From: Mycolicibacterium rhodesiae JS60
Lineage (GTDB): Bacteria > Actinomycetota > Actinomycetes > Mycobacteriales > Mycobacteriaceae
Length of the DNA: 64,000 bases
NCBI GenBank assembly: GCA_000230935.2
Contig: AGIQ01000001.1
Location: 1,674,001 to 1,738,000 of the forward strand
Direction of reading: 5' to 3'
The position numbers were made by a program, and so were the translations under genes. Shown here in pieces: positions 41,307 through 50,553 of the stretch. Every line of letters begins with the position of its first letter. Position 1 is the stretch's first letter. The notes beneath the pieces are model-generated. The model was not told the DNA's origin. It saw only the letters and a program-made list of their open reading frames with translations, and searched no databases.

Positions 41307-42614
41307 TTGGCGACTCGCACGCAGCCCGGCCCCAAGGCCGTGGCCACCCGGCGTCGTCTCGTGCTTGCCGCCGCACAGCTCTTGGGCGCCAAGGGCTATG
41401 CCGCCACGCGGCTTTCCGACATCGCCGAAGCGGCGGAAATTCAAACCGGCAGTCTGTACTACCACTTCAGTTCCCGTGAAGACCTTGTCCGCGAGGTTCT
41501 GACCACAGCGGCCCACAGCATCACCGACCGGGTGATCGCTCGGGTCGACGCACTCGATCCAGCAACTTCGGGGGTGGACCGCATCCGAGTCGCGGTGCTG
41601 GCGCACATCGAGGCCGTGCTCGAGTCCAGCGACTACAGCGCGGCAATGTTGCGGCTGATCGGACAGCTGCCCGCGGACATCGAGGCCGACGCACGGCGGG
41701 CCAGGCAAACCTACAGCTTGTTCTGGCGCCGCCTGTTCGAATCCGCCCAAGCCGAGGGCGCACTGCGCGACGACCTGAACCTGAAGGCAGTGCGGCAGCT
41801 TGTCCTGGGTGGGCTCAACGCGCTGCCGGAGTGGTTTCACCCGGTTGGCGACGGCGGCCGGCTCAGCGAACGTGGTCTGGCCGACCATGTCAGTGGCATC
41901 CTGCTGGACGGGCTTGCCACCGAGCAGGGATTGCGGCGTTGGCGCCATGATCGCGAACGGCTACCGGCGTCGCCCAGTCCGACAAATATCCCTGCCGTGC
42001 AGACTGATTCGGGCAACGGCGACAGCAAGGCCGCAGCGACCAAGTTACGCATTCTCGATGCGGCTGCCGAGGTGTTCCGCATCCACGGATACGCCGGAGC
42101 ACGGCTTGCCGACATCGCAGCGGAGGCGCAGCTGCAAACCGGAAGTCTCTACTACCACTTCGACTCTCGCACCGACATTGTCGAACAACTGGTCCGTATC
42201 TCCTGGGATAACGCGCACCGGGCGTTCGACGAGGCGCTCGCGTCGTTGCCCCCCGACGCCGCACCGATCACCCGCCTCGGGGCGGTTCTGGACGCCCACG
42301 TGCGATCGGTCACCTGCGGTGCCTACACCGCCGGGGTGATGGCCATCCTGAGCCAGTTGCCCGAACCGGTCCGCGAACTGCACCGGCCGTTCCACGAGGC
42401 ATACCTGCGAAACTTGCACACACTGCTCCAGGACGCCACCGACAGCGGGGATATCAAAGGTGGCCTGGATATTTCGGCGCTGCTGATGTTCACCATCGGT
42501 GCGCTCAATCGTTCATTCGAGTGGTACGACGAAGCCCAGCACATCGCGATCGACCAACTCGCAATACAGGTTCAAAAGGTGTACTTCGAGGGAATGCGCG
42601 CACAGCGCGACTGA
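41307..42614 (+). CDS. Tandem double-TetR transcriptional regulator
   Basis: A 435-aa protein made of two complete TetR units. HTH 1 is at about residues 13-62 and HTH 2 at about 245-295; both contain IQTGSLYYHF or LQTGSLYYHF, and about 25 of 41 aligned HTH positions are identical. Each is followed by its own ligand-binding domain; both end near SILL or SALLMF segments before a long helix. The start is TTG 41307 after AGAGG. TetR proteins normally dimerise, so one chain here may act as a covalent dimer. It probably controls the 38793/39084 divergent operons. Confidence 0.9.
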   Translation: MATRTQPGPKAVATRRRLVLAAAQLLGAKGYAATRLSDIAEAAEIQTGSLYYHFSSREDLVREVLTTAAHSITDRVIARVDALDPATSGVDRIRVAVLAHIEAVLESSDYSAAMLRLIGQLPADIEADARRARQTYSLFWRRLFESAQAEGALRDDLNLKAVRQLVLGGLNALPEWFHPVGDGGRLSERGLADHVSGILLDGLATEQGLRRWRHDRERLPASPSPTNIPAVQTDSGNGDSKAAATKLRILDAAAEVFRIHGYAGARLADIAAEAQLQTGSLYYHFDSRTDIVEQLVRISWDNAHRAFDEALASLPPDAAPITRLGAVLDAHVRSVTCGAYTAGVMAILSQLPEPVRELHRPFHEAYLRNLHTLLQDATDSGDIKGGLDISALLMFTIGALNRSFEWYDEAQHIAIDQLAIQVQKVYFEGMRAQRD

Positions 42615-42685
42615 GCGCACCAGCCGAACTCCTTCGCAAGTTTCCAGTCACTGAAAACGGCAAATCACAGACTCTTAATCAAAAA

Positions 42686-42696
42686 CTAATTAGAAT
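42686..42696 (+). promoter_or_regulatory. AT-rich promoter-like element before membrane paralogue D
   Basis: CTAATTAG (42686-42693) is an 8-bp palindrome overlapping TAGAAT (42691-42696), a plausible -10 located about 48 nt before the ATG of paralogue D. The 42615-42743 gap holds no gene. No clear -35 is seen. Confidence 0.35.
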
Positions 42697-42743
42697 AAGG
42701 TGGGCGCCGCGGATGGCCCGGCCCATACAAACGCAGGGGATTA

Positions 42744-43505
42744 ATGATGCGAAATCTGAACGGACGAGCCGTGATCGCACTCGTGCTGACCGGTGCGATG
42801 GGGTGGGTAGGGTTCGGAATCGGCTGGGCGATCATCGGCGGCTATTTACCCGGCTCAGACCCGACCGCCTCAGCCGAGGCGATCACGAATTTCTACACCG
42901 ACAATCTCTTACAAATCCGAATCGGCTTGATGCTGGCGGTGTTCTGCCTGACGTTCGTGCTGATGTGGGGAGTGGCCGTAGTCATGGTGAGCCGCCGGAT
43001 CGAACGCGGCTTCCCGGCCTTCTCCTACCTGCAACTCGCGGCAATGACCCTGAGTAATGGGTTCACCCTCTTGTGCGTCATCGTGTGGTGCGTCGCTTCC
43101 TACCGCGCCGGTGAGATCCCAGCGGAGATCACGCGTACCCTGCATGATTTCGCCTGGCTGATGTTCGAGCTGTCCTGGCCGCCATACTTCGTGTGGCTGC
43201 TCGCGATAGCTATCGTCATCTTCAGAGATCGGTCGCCTAACCCGCTGTTCCCGCGCTGGGCGGGCTACCTGACGATCGCCGAGGCGATGGTCAATTTCCT
43301 GGATTCGTTCCTGCACATCTTCAAGACCGGGCCGCTGGCATACAACGGGATTTATGCCCTCTGGGTGACGGTGTTCGTGTTCTGGGCATGGGCGGTCGTG
43401 ATGACCGTTCTGGTGATCCGAGCAGCCCAGCGTCCCGAGCTGTCAGCGGCATCGGAGGAAGAGCCGAAATCGGCGGACGGCGGTGTTCTGCAGCCGACTT
43501 CCTAG
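42744..43505 (+). CDS. Multi-TM membrane protein, paralogue D (divergent member)
   Basis: A 253-aa member of the membrane family. The marks are looser than in A-C: GYLPGSDPTASAEAITNFY, IRIGLM, RRIERGFPAF, YRAGEIPAEI, DFAW, FPRWAGYL and FKTGPLAYNG. Four to six helices are expected. It follows the double TetR gene by 129 nt with its own AT-rich promoter-like element, and is convergent with the CoA ligase at 43557. Function unknown. Confidence 0.83.
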   Translation: MMRNLNGRAVIALVLTGAMGWVGFGIGWAIIGGYLPGSDPTASAEAITNFYTDNLLQIRIGLMLAVFCLTFVLMWGVAVVMVSRRIERGFPAFSYLQLAAMTLSNGFTLLCVIVWCVASYRAGEIPAEITRTLHDFAWLMFELSWPPYFVWLLAIAIVIFRDRSPNPLFPRWAGYLTIAEAMVNFLDSFLHIFKTGPLAYNGIYALWVTVFVFWAWAVVMTVLVIRAAQRPELSAASEEEPKSADGGVLQPTS

Positions 43506-43556
43506 ACCGGCCAGTGCGCCCGGCGACGTAGTGGTTGGCGGGCGTGCTGCACCGGA

Positions 43557-45164
43557 TCAGGTTGAGCGGGACTGTATTTCCCGCAACCCGTCGCGGCGGA
43601 CCTCAAAGCCGTGCGCCTCGCGATCCCAGGTGTTCTCGGAGTTTCCTCGCTGACGTAGTTCGTACTTCTTGACTCGCTGGCTCGGGGTTTTGGGCAGCTC
43701 ATCGGTCAACTCGAAATACCGCGGCACCATGAAGTGCGCCATTCGATCAGCACACCACCGCAGCAGGGCTTCGAAATCAAGCGCCGCATCCGGTTTCGCG
43801 ACGATCCAAGCCTTGACCTCATCTTCCACCGTGCCTTCGGGCCGGTGCGGGACGCACGCCGCCTCCGCGATATCCGGGTGGGCACTCAGCTCGGCCTCCA
43901 GCTCGGAGGAGGAGATGTTCTCCCCGCGTCGGCGCATGGAGTCCTTCGCGCGGTCCACGAAGAAGTACCGGTCGTCCTCGCGGCGCATCGTGTCGCCGGT
44001 GTGAAACCAGCCGTTGCGCCAGGATTCGGCGGTGGCCTCGGGGTTGTCGACATAGCCGCTGGTGATCATCCATGGATGCCCGGCGCGCACGATCAGCTCA
44101 CCTGGCTGCCCCTCGGGCACCTCGATGTCGTGCGCGTCGACGATCCGGCATTCGAAGCCCTCGCGCAGCCGACCGCAGTAGCCGGCTTCCATCACGTCGC
44201 CCACGGCGTGCACCAGCGGCGCCGGCACCTCGGTCAGGCCGTAGCCGGTCGAGGCGTCGCGCAGCCCGAACCGCTGCATGAATTCGCCGATGTTCGGCGG
44301 CGGGGGGCTGGCGATCATCGTCCGCAGCCGGTGCTGTCGCTCCGCCGCGCGTACCGGCTGACCGAGCAAAAACGGCACCATGGTGGACAACAGGATTCCC
44401 ATGGTGGCTTCGGCCTCGCGGGCAACCTCCCAGTAGTTGCGCAGGTCTGGGGCCGACCGTAGCGCGATCCCCAGCCCGGTCACCAGAGACGCGGTGCCTT
44501 GCCAGAGGCCGGCCGCGTGGAACAGCGGCAGGTCGATCAGATAGACGTCGTCGCGGCCGATGCTGCGGTCGGTGGCGAACCAGGAGCCACCCAGATACAG
44601 CTGGAGCGTGGAATTCACTGCCAGTTTTGACGGGCCGGTGGTACCCGAGGTCATGATCAGCATGGCAGTGTCCCAAATTGCCAGCGGTCGCTCCAGCTCT
44701 GGCGGCGCCGCGAAGTGCGCGTCTCCCTGGATGTCCGCAGGCCATAGCCGGGCCGGCCTATCGACCGAACCCGCCAGCGCCGCATCGATTTCCGCGTGCC
44801 CGGCATCGTCAGATACGACGACCCGGGGCTTGGCCAGCCGCAACAGATGCGCCAGCAGGTTGCCCCGATACGCCGTATTGATCGGCACCAGCGTGGCGCC
44901 CAGAAACAAGGTGCCCCACCACGTGCGGAGGAAATCGGGGCCGTTCCCGAGAAGCACACCGACTCGGTCATCCTGGCGCACCCCGGCGCGACGGAGTTCA
45001 TGCGCCGCCGCATATGCCTCGCGCACCCCCTGCGCTCGGGTCCAGCTGGTGCCGTCTTCGAATCGGATCAGCGTCTCATCGGGGTATCGGGCTGCGTACC
45101 GCTCCAACGCCGGCCGCAGTGCCACGTCCGCCACGTTCGGTGCTGGCCCTCGAGTCATCGGCAT
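43557..45164 (-). CDS. Acyl-CoA synthetase (AMP-binding, CaiC/crotonobetaine-CoA ligase-like)
   Basis: A 535-aa ANL ligase with LIMTSGTTGPSKLAV, TGYGLTEVPAP, WFHTGDTMRREDD and RAKDSMRRRGENIS at the hinge. The C-terminal catalytic lysine lies in TPSQRVKKYELR. This hinge spelling is that of the CaiC-like branch acting on short or branched acids. It is the last gene of the leftward operon starting at 56926, 5 nt after a P450. It would activate the carboxylate made by the P450/ALDH steps upstream. Confidence 0.9.
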   Translation of the reverse strand: MPMTRGPAPNVADVALRPALERYAARYPDETLIRFEDGTSWTRAQGVREAYAAAHELRRAGVRQDDRVGVLLGNGPDFLRTWWGTLFLGATLVPINTAYRGNLLAHLLRLAKPRVVVSDDAGHAEIDAALAGSVDRPARLWPADIQGDAHFAAPPELERPLAIWDTAMLIMTSGTTGPSKLAVNSTLQLYLGGSWFATDRSIGRDDVYLIDLPLFHAAGLWQGTASLVTGLGIALRSAPDLRNYWEVAREAEATMGILLSTMVPFLLGQPVRAAERQHRLRTMIASPPPPNIGEFMQRFGLRDASTGYGLTEVPAPLVHAVGDVMEAGYCGRLREGFECRIVDAHDIEVPEGQPGELIVRAGHPWMITSGYVDNPEATAESWRNGWFHTGDTMRREDDRYFFVDRAKDSMRRRGENISSSELEAELSAHPDIAEAACVPHRPEGTVEDEVKAWIVAKPDAALDFEALLRWCADRMAHFMVPRYFELTDELPKTPSQRVKKYELRQRGNSENTWDREAHGFEVRRDGLREIQSRST

Positions 45165-45169
45165 TGTGC

Positions 45170-46381
45170 TCAGGCTCCGACGACGAGGTGCAGCTCCTCG
45201 ATGCCGCGCACTGGGTACGGTGCAAAGACCGGCTCGTTGTGGGGTGCCAACCGATAGTCGGGCATCAACTCGTGAATGACTTCCATCGCCACGCGCAGCG
45301 TCATCCGCGCGAGGTGGGATCCGGTGCAGCGGTGAATTCCGGCGCCGAACGCGAGGTGTCGATTGGGTTGCCGCGTGAGATCAATGGTGTCGGGTTCCGG
45401 GAACACCGCCTTGTCCCGACAGGCGGCCGGGGGCACGAGCAGGACGTGTTCACCCTTGCGCATCGTGACGCCTCCGATCTCGACATCCTCGGTGAGCGTA
45501 CGTCCTGGCGTGACCGGCGCAAACACCCGAAGCATTTCCTCAACGGCAGTCCGAGCGATGGACGGGTCCTCGACGATCCGGCGCCGCTGCTCGGGGTGGG
45601 AAGCCAAGTAGCGTGCGGTGAAGCCGAGCTGTCCCTTCGTCGTATCCAGGCCCGCGGCCAGGATGAAGAAGGCGGTGTTGAGGATCTCGAGTTCGTCCAA
45701 TTTGCGGTTGGCATCGAAGGACGCATTCATGAGGTAGGAGAGCAGATCATCGCCGGGGTTTTTCTTCCGCTCCTCGACAAGACCATTGAGGTACGCGTAG
45801 ATCTCCATACCCGCCTTGGCGCGCAGTTCCATGCCAGTATCCGGTGCGGTCGGATCGCCGTGGAAGATGACGTTGGCCCAGTCGACCGCGGCCGCCGCGT
45901 CGGAAATCGGGACGCCCATCAGGTGGCACCAAATCTCGGCCGGTAGCTGGCAGGCGAACTCGGAGATGAATTCGCAGTGACCACGTTTCACGATGGGTGC
46001 CAATAGTTCAGCTGATCGTGTCCGCACGAACGATTCCAGTCCGGCGACCGAGCTCGGGTTGAACGGAGGGGCAAGGATACGGCGGTAGTTGGTGTGGTCG
46101 GGCAGGTCGATCTCAATCGGGATCAGCTTGCCCACTGCGCCGAGGCCGCTGCCGTCTTCAGTGGAGTGCGCGGCGGGAATGTTGTTCGGGTATGAGCTGA
46201 AAGTCCGGGGGTTTTGGTACGCGTGCATGACGTGGTCATAGCTCGACAAGATCCAGTAACCGTCCCAGACATCGCTGTGCACGACGCCGGATTCGAGCAT
46301 GGCGCGGCAGACCGGCTCCGGTGCTGCGCTGAGTTCTGGATCGTTGTAACGGAAGGTGGCCCAATCGATATCAGTGTTCAT
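45170..46381 (-). CDS. Cytochrome P450
   Basis: A 403-aa P450; ATG 46381 is chosen because AGGAGAG precedes it. I-helix LAAGLDTTKGQLG, ExxR in EMLRVFAPV and haem loop FGAGIHRCTGSHLAR are all present, so it should be catalytic. DRSVFP-like region reads DKAVFPEPDTIDL. No ferredoxin gene is adjacent; it must use a partner encoded elsewhere. It lies between an acyl-CoA dehydrogenase and a CoA ligase. Confidence 0.93.
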   Translation of the reverse strand: MNTDIDWATFRYNDPELSAAPEPVCRAMLESGVVHSDVWDGYWILSSYDHVMHAYQNPRTFSSYPNNIPAAHSTEDGSGLGAVGKLIPIEIDLPDHTNYRRILAPPFNPSSVAGLESFVRTRSAELLAPIVKRGHCEFISEFACQLPAEIWCHLMGVPISDAAAAVDWANVIFHGDPTAPDTGMELRAKAGMEIYAYLNGLVEERKKNPGDDLLSYLMNASFDANRKLDELEILNTAFFILAAGLDTTKGQLGFTARYLASHPEQRRRIVEDPSIARTAVEEMLRVFAPVTPGRTLTEDVEIGGVTMRKGEHVLLVPPAACRDKAVFPEPDTIDLTRQPNRHLAFGAGIHRCTGSHLARMTLRVAMEVIHELMPDYRLAPHNEPVFAPYPVRGIEELHLVVGA

Positions 46382-46433
46382 GGTCTCTCCTTGACCTGTT
46401 GGTGCTCCGTGCACGGGTGATCAGCCTTTCCGT

Positions 46434-47717
46434 TTAGTTCTCGCCGTGATGGCGGGCCAGTAGCTCGGCGTATTTCTTCTCCGCGTCCTGGCGGCGGGTC
46501 GGGATGTGCTCGGCAGGCCACAGATCCGCATTGCGCTGGTAGTTCTTGAGAATCTGCCGAGACACCGTCCTGCGGTGCACCTCGTCGGGCCCGTCGTAGA
46601 TTCGGGCGGCTCGGGCCCGGCGGTACATCATGGCCAATGGCAAGTCGTCGGAGTAACCCAGGGCGCCATGGACCTGAAGCGCACGGTCAACCACGTCGTG
46701 CAATACCTTGGCCCCGAAGAATTTGATCAGCGAGATGTCGGTACGCGCTGCGGCGACGCCGAATTCGTCCATCCGCCAGGCCGCATGCAGGGTCATCAGC
46801 CGGGCCGCCTGCATTTCGGCAGCGGAATCGGCGATCCAGTTCTGTACGGTTTGTTTGTCGGCGAGCGGACCGCCGAACACCTCGCGCTGCAGAGCCCGCT
46901 CACACATCATGTCGAAGGCTCGGCGAGCCTGACCGAGCCAGCGCATGCAGTGATGAATGCGGCCAGGCCCCAGACGCGCCTGCGCTAACTTGAAGCCGCC
47001 GCCGACCTCGCCGAGCAGGTTCGCTTTGGGGATGCGGCAATCTCGATAGAACACCTCAGATTCGCCGAATTCGAACGGGTGATCGGGGATGTCGTGCAGG
47101 TTGGGGATATTGCGTGCGGGGATGAAACCGGGCGTCCCCTTCGGCACGATGAACATCGATGCGCGGCGGTGCGGCTCCGCGTCGGGGTCGGTCACCGCCA
47201 TCACGATGACGAAGTCGGCGATGTATCCGTGCCCGGTGAACCACTTGTGGCCGTTGATCACCCACTCGTCGCCATCCAGTTCAGCACGGGTGGTCAGCCG
47301 CGTCGGATCGGAACCGGCGTTGGGTTCGGTCATCGAAAATCCCGAGTACATCTCGCCACGCAGTGACGGTTCCACCCATTGCCGCTTTTGCTCGTCGGTA
47401 CCCGCGAGCGCAATCAGCTCGGTGTTGCCTGACTCTGGCGCTTGGTTGCCGAAAACCAAAGGACCCCAGTGGCTGCCGCCGAGAATTTCGTGCATCAGCG
47501 CCAGTTTGAGCTGTCCGAAACCGGGGCCGCCCAGCGACGGTGGTAGGTGCGCGGCCCACAACCCGCGCTGTTTTACCTGCGTTTGCAGTCCGCTGATGAT
47601 CTCAGTGAACACCTCTCGCGGCGCTTGCAGCACTTCGAGGGGATAGACCTCGTCCCGCATAAGGTTGCGCATCCACTCCAGCTGAGGTTCGAAGTCGGGG
47701 TCAACGCTGAAATCCAC
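46434..47717 (-). CDS. Acyl-CoA dehydrogenase
   Basis: A 427-aa acyl-CoA dehydrogenase starting at GTG 47717. SMTEPNAGSDPTRL, INGHKWFTGHG and the C-terminal IYDGPDEVHRRTVSRQIL are the branch marks; the base position reads YDG, as in the ACAD10/11-like or FadE branch with PDEVH. It is one of two ACADs in this leftward operon, the other at 52082. It follows the phosphotransferase gene at 15 nt. Confidence 0.9.
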   Translation of the reverse strand: MDFSVDPDFEPQLEWMRNLMRDEVYPLEVLQAPREVFTEIISGLQTQVKQRGLWAAHLPPSLGGPGFGQLKLALMHEILGGSHWGPLVFGNQAPESGNTELIALAGTDEQKRQWVEPSLRGEMYSGFSMTEPNAGSDPTRLTTRAELDGDEWVINGHKWFTGHGYIADFVIVMAVTDPDAEPHRRASMFIVPKGTPGFIPARNIPNLHDIPDHPFEFGESEVFYRDCRIPKANLLGEVGGGFKLAQARLGPGRIHHCMRWLGQARRAFDMMCERALQREVFGGPLADKQTVQNWIADSAAEMQAARLMTLHAAWRMDEFGVAAARTDISLIKFFGAKVLHDVVDRALQVHGALGYSDDLPLAMMYRRARAARIYDGPDEVHRRTVSRQILKNYQRNADLWPAEHIPTRRQDAEKKYAELLARHHGEN

Positions 47718-47732
47718 TGGTTCACTTCGCTT

Positions 47733-48710
47733 TCATGTCAGGATTTCGATGGCACCGTCGATCAAACCGATCACGGTGTCGCCCATCAGGTCATAAATCG
47801 GGTCCGGCCGCTTTCCGCGGCGGTGCAGCATGGTGTTGTAACCGACGATCGCCGCGTATTTGTAGTAGCTCAGTGCCACTGTCCATTCGACGGGGCCCGC
47901 CGCTCCGTAGGCGTCGATGAGCCACTCGACGGTGGCTCGGATGGCGCCGCTGGGGTTGGGATCGTTGGGGTAGTCGTGCCGTTTTGCGATAACGCACAAC
48001 GATCCGAGGTCGAGCAGCGGGTTGCCGAGCTGCGCGATCTCCCAATCCAATACCGCCGCGACCGTGCCACCCCGGAACAGCAGATTGCCGTAGGTGAAAT
48101 CACCATGGACCAGCCGCGCCGGGCCGTGATCGGCCGGCAGCGAGCGCGACAACAGTGCCCGAAGATCGGCTGCCCGCTTCGTCAATTCGTCCGGTGCCTT
48201 GGCGATCAGTGCGCTCCACCGGTCGAGCTCATCGGCCAGGCTTCGCGCGGGCTCGGCACCGATCCCGGTGTCGGCGGGATCGACCGCGTGGATCTCGCGC
48301 ATCACCGCGACGGCCGCTCGAGCGAGTTCGGCGTTGTCCGCCTCGGCGGCCGCTTTGTCGGCGCGGACACCGTCGATCGCCTCCATCAGGATGAAGGGCC
48401 GCCCATCGAGAGCACCGGGATCCTCGCTGATGACGTGCACCTCCGGCACCGGCAGGCCGCGGTGGTGGAGCGCGGTCATGATGCGGCCCTGCCGCGCAAC
48501 GTCCGCCGGCCCCTGCGGCCGCGCACCAGGTGGTGGCAGGCGCAGCACCAGCCGGGCGTGCGGGCCGTCGACGAAGTCGACAAAGTAGGTGAATCCCGAA
48601 TGTCCCTCCGGAATCCTCTCCAGACGACTGATCGTCAGCTCAGATGCGTCGAACTCGTTGCGGCAGAACGCTTCCAGCCTCTGCCGCACCGCTCCGTCAG
48701 ACACGATCAC
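47733..48710 (-). CDS. APH-like phosphotransferase family protein
   Basis: A kinase-fold protein of about 325 residues. The catalytic loop is LVHGDFTYGNLLF and the metal Asp is in VAAVLDWEIAQLG; PFILMEAIDGVR marks the hinge. This is the acyl-CoA-pathway branch of the APH family, often found next to acyl-CoA dehydrogenases (as in ACAD10/11, which phosphorylate 4-hydroxyacyl-CoAs). The ACAD next to it at 46434 strengthens that idea. Start is uncertain: GTG 48710, 48704 or 48740. Confidence 0.83.
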   Translation of the reverse strand: MIVSDGAVRQRLEAFCRNEFDASELTISRLERIPEGHSGFTYFVDFVDGPHARLVLRLPPPGARPQGPADVARQGRIMTALHHRGLPVPEVHVISEDPGALDGRPFILMEAIDGVRADKAAAEADNAELARAAVAVMREIHAVDPADTGIGAEPARSLADELDRWSALIAKAPDELTKRAADLRALLSRSLPADHGPARLVHGDFTYGNLLFRGGTVAAVLDWEIAQLGNPLLDLGSLCVIAKRHDYPNDPNPSGAIRATVEWLIDAYGAAGPVEWTVALSYYKYAAIVGYNTMLHRRGKRPDPIYDLMGDTVIGLIDGAIEILT

Positions 48711-48727
48711 CAGCGTTGAGCATCGGG

Positions 48728-50518
48728 CTATTTCACCCACATCGACGCGGCGTTGACATCGGTGCCTGCGATGGCGCCGTCGAGCCGGCCCTTGATCTGC
48801 AATGCGACATAACGGCCGTAGTTGCGGGCATGCGGAATGCCGCCGCCGACGAACCACAGGCCATCGACCGGCGTGGGTCGCCAGGTGTTCCGAATCTCAA
48901 GATCGTCACCGAATCCCCAAATCGGGCCGACCTCGTCGGCGATCTGGTCGCCGAACAATTCGCGGACCTGTGCGCTTTGGTTTCCGTAGCCGGTCGCGAA
49001 GATGGCGGCATCGGCGGCGACCTGGGTTCCGTCACGCATGGACACACCCGATTCGGTGAACGTGTCGATGTCGGCGAACTGGATGAGCCCGATCCGGCCT
49101 TCGATGATCATGCCCGAGCTGCCGACGTCGATGTAGTAGCCGCCGCCGCGCTCCAGAAAGTTCCAGAAGTAACCGGCGTCGTCGATTCCGTTGTCGGTTC
49201 GGAAGCCCGCGGATTCCAACCGCTGAATCAGATCGTGGTCGAGGTCAGCGGCGATCTTCGTCATCGCGATGAAGTCGGTCTTGGTGACGTCGTAGCTGTT
49301 GGCATTGAAGATCAGATCGACTTCCTCGGCCGCGCGTTCCTCGAAGATCTGCAAATACAGGTTGGCGGTCGGTTGACTGACCACGTTCGTGGGGTTGCGC
49401 TGGACCATGGTGGCTGACCCACCGTTCTCGACAAGCTGTGCGGCCAGGTCGTGGGCACTGGTTCCGGTCCCGAAGATCAGGACGTGTTTGCCCTTGAACT
49501 GCTCGATGCCACTCACCTCGGAGGAATGCAGAACCTGTCCCCGGAATTGTTCAATCCCGTTGACATGCGGCTTGTTCGGTCGCGCGCAGATTCCTCCGCC
49601 GGTTGCGATCACCACGTGGCGTGGGTGCAGAGTCCGGCTGTTTCCGTCTTGGTCGACGCGCAGGCTCCACGTCCCCGAGGCGGCGTCACGATCGCCCCCG
49701 ATGAAGGTGGTTTTTGTCCACACCGGGAGTTCCATGTTCTCGGCATAGGACTCCAGCCAGCCACCGAACTTGTCCTTGGGCAGGTATTCGGGCCAGGTTG
49801 CCGGAAACGGCATATAAGGAAGCTTGTTGACCGACAGCCGATTGTGCAGGACCAGCGAGTGATAGCGATTGCGCCAGTTGTCCCCGACACGGTCGTTCTT
49901 TTCCACCAGAAGAACGTCCACACCCATCAACCGCAGTCCGGCCGCCACACACAGACCGCCTTGGCCTGCGCCCACAATGACCACTTCGGGCTCGCGACCG
50001 TCGAATGCCGTCAAAGCGTCCATGTGCTCGCGCCAGTTCGGTCCACTGAACCGGTGCGGTACCGCGTGTTCGCGGCGCCGCTCACCGACGGGTTCCTCGA
50101 ACCCCTTGAACTCCTGCGCCGCGGTCATCAGGCTGACCGCGGTGACACCGAGTTCGTCGTCGGCCGCGACCAGGCGGATGACACCCCTGCCGGTCACATC
50201 CTTGGTGTGGAATTCGATGAAGGCTTCGGTCACCTCCTCGCCGCCCCGAATCTGTACCGACGGTGCGCTCAGATCGGTGGCGAGCGTGAATCCGTGCGGC
50301 CGGACGCCATCGGCGAGGGCCACAAGCTGCTCAGTCAACTCGTCACGTCCGGCGAACGACCGGATGTGTCCGGTGAAGGCGATCAGATCCCGCCAGTACG
50401 CGTCCTGGCGGAAGACCGCCTTGAGCTTGGTTGCATCGCGGGCTTCGAGTGCTTCGGTGAATCGTGCCAGCCAGTCGTTGACGGCCTGCACCGGACTGGT
50501 CTCGATCAGTTGTGTCAT
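48728..50518 (-). CDS. NTF2-FMO fusion flavin-containing monooxygenase
   Basis: A 596-aa protein. Residues about 1-125 form an NTF2/SnoaL-like domain (FTEALEARDATKLKAVF, YWRDLIAFT), then about 165-590 is a flavin monooxygenase with VVIVGAGQGGLC for FAD, RVGDNWRNRYHSL, and GTGTSAHDLAAQL for NADPH. The FMO/BVMO class adds oxygen to ketones, amines or sulfur compounds. It lies between ALDH and the phosphotransferase in the P450-headed operon. A Baeyer-Villiger step on a ketone is possible. Confidence 0.88.
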   Translation of the reverse strand: MTQLIETSPVQAVNDWLARFTEALEARDATKLKAVFRQDAYWRDLIAFTGHIRSFAGRDELTEQLVALADGVRPHGFTLATDLSAPSVQIRGGEEVTEAFIEFHTKDVTGRGVIRLVAADDELGVTAVSLMTAAQEFKGFEEPVGERRREHAVPHRFSGPNWREHMDALTAFDGREPEVVIVGAGQGGLCVAAGLRLMGVDVLLVEKNDRVGDNWRNRYHSLVLHNRLSVNKLPYMPFPATWPEYLPKDKFGGWLESYAENMELPVWTKTTFIGGDRDAASGTWSLRVDQDGNSRTLHPRHVVIATGGGICARPNKPHVNGIEQFRGQVLHSSEVSGIEQFKGKHVLIFGTGTSAHDLAAQLVENGGSATMVQRNPTNVVSQPTANLYLQIFEERAAEEVDLIFNANSYDVTKTDFIAMTKIAADLDHDLIQRLESAGFRTDNGIDDAGYFWNFLERGGGYYIDVGSSGMIIEGRIGLIQFADIDTFTESGVSMRDGTQVAADAAIFATGYGNQSAQVRELFGDQIADEVGPIWGFGDDLEIRNTWRPTPVDGLWFVGGGIPHARNYGRYVALQIKGRLDGAIAGTDVNAASMWVK

Positions 50519-50553
50519 GGCGTGCAAAGTCCTATCGGTGGGGGTCAGCAGAT

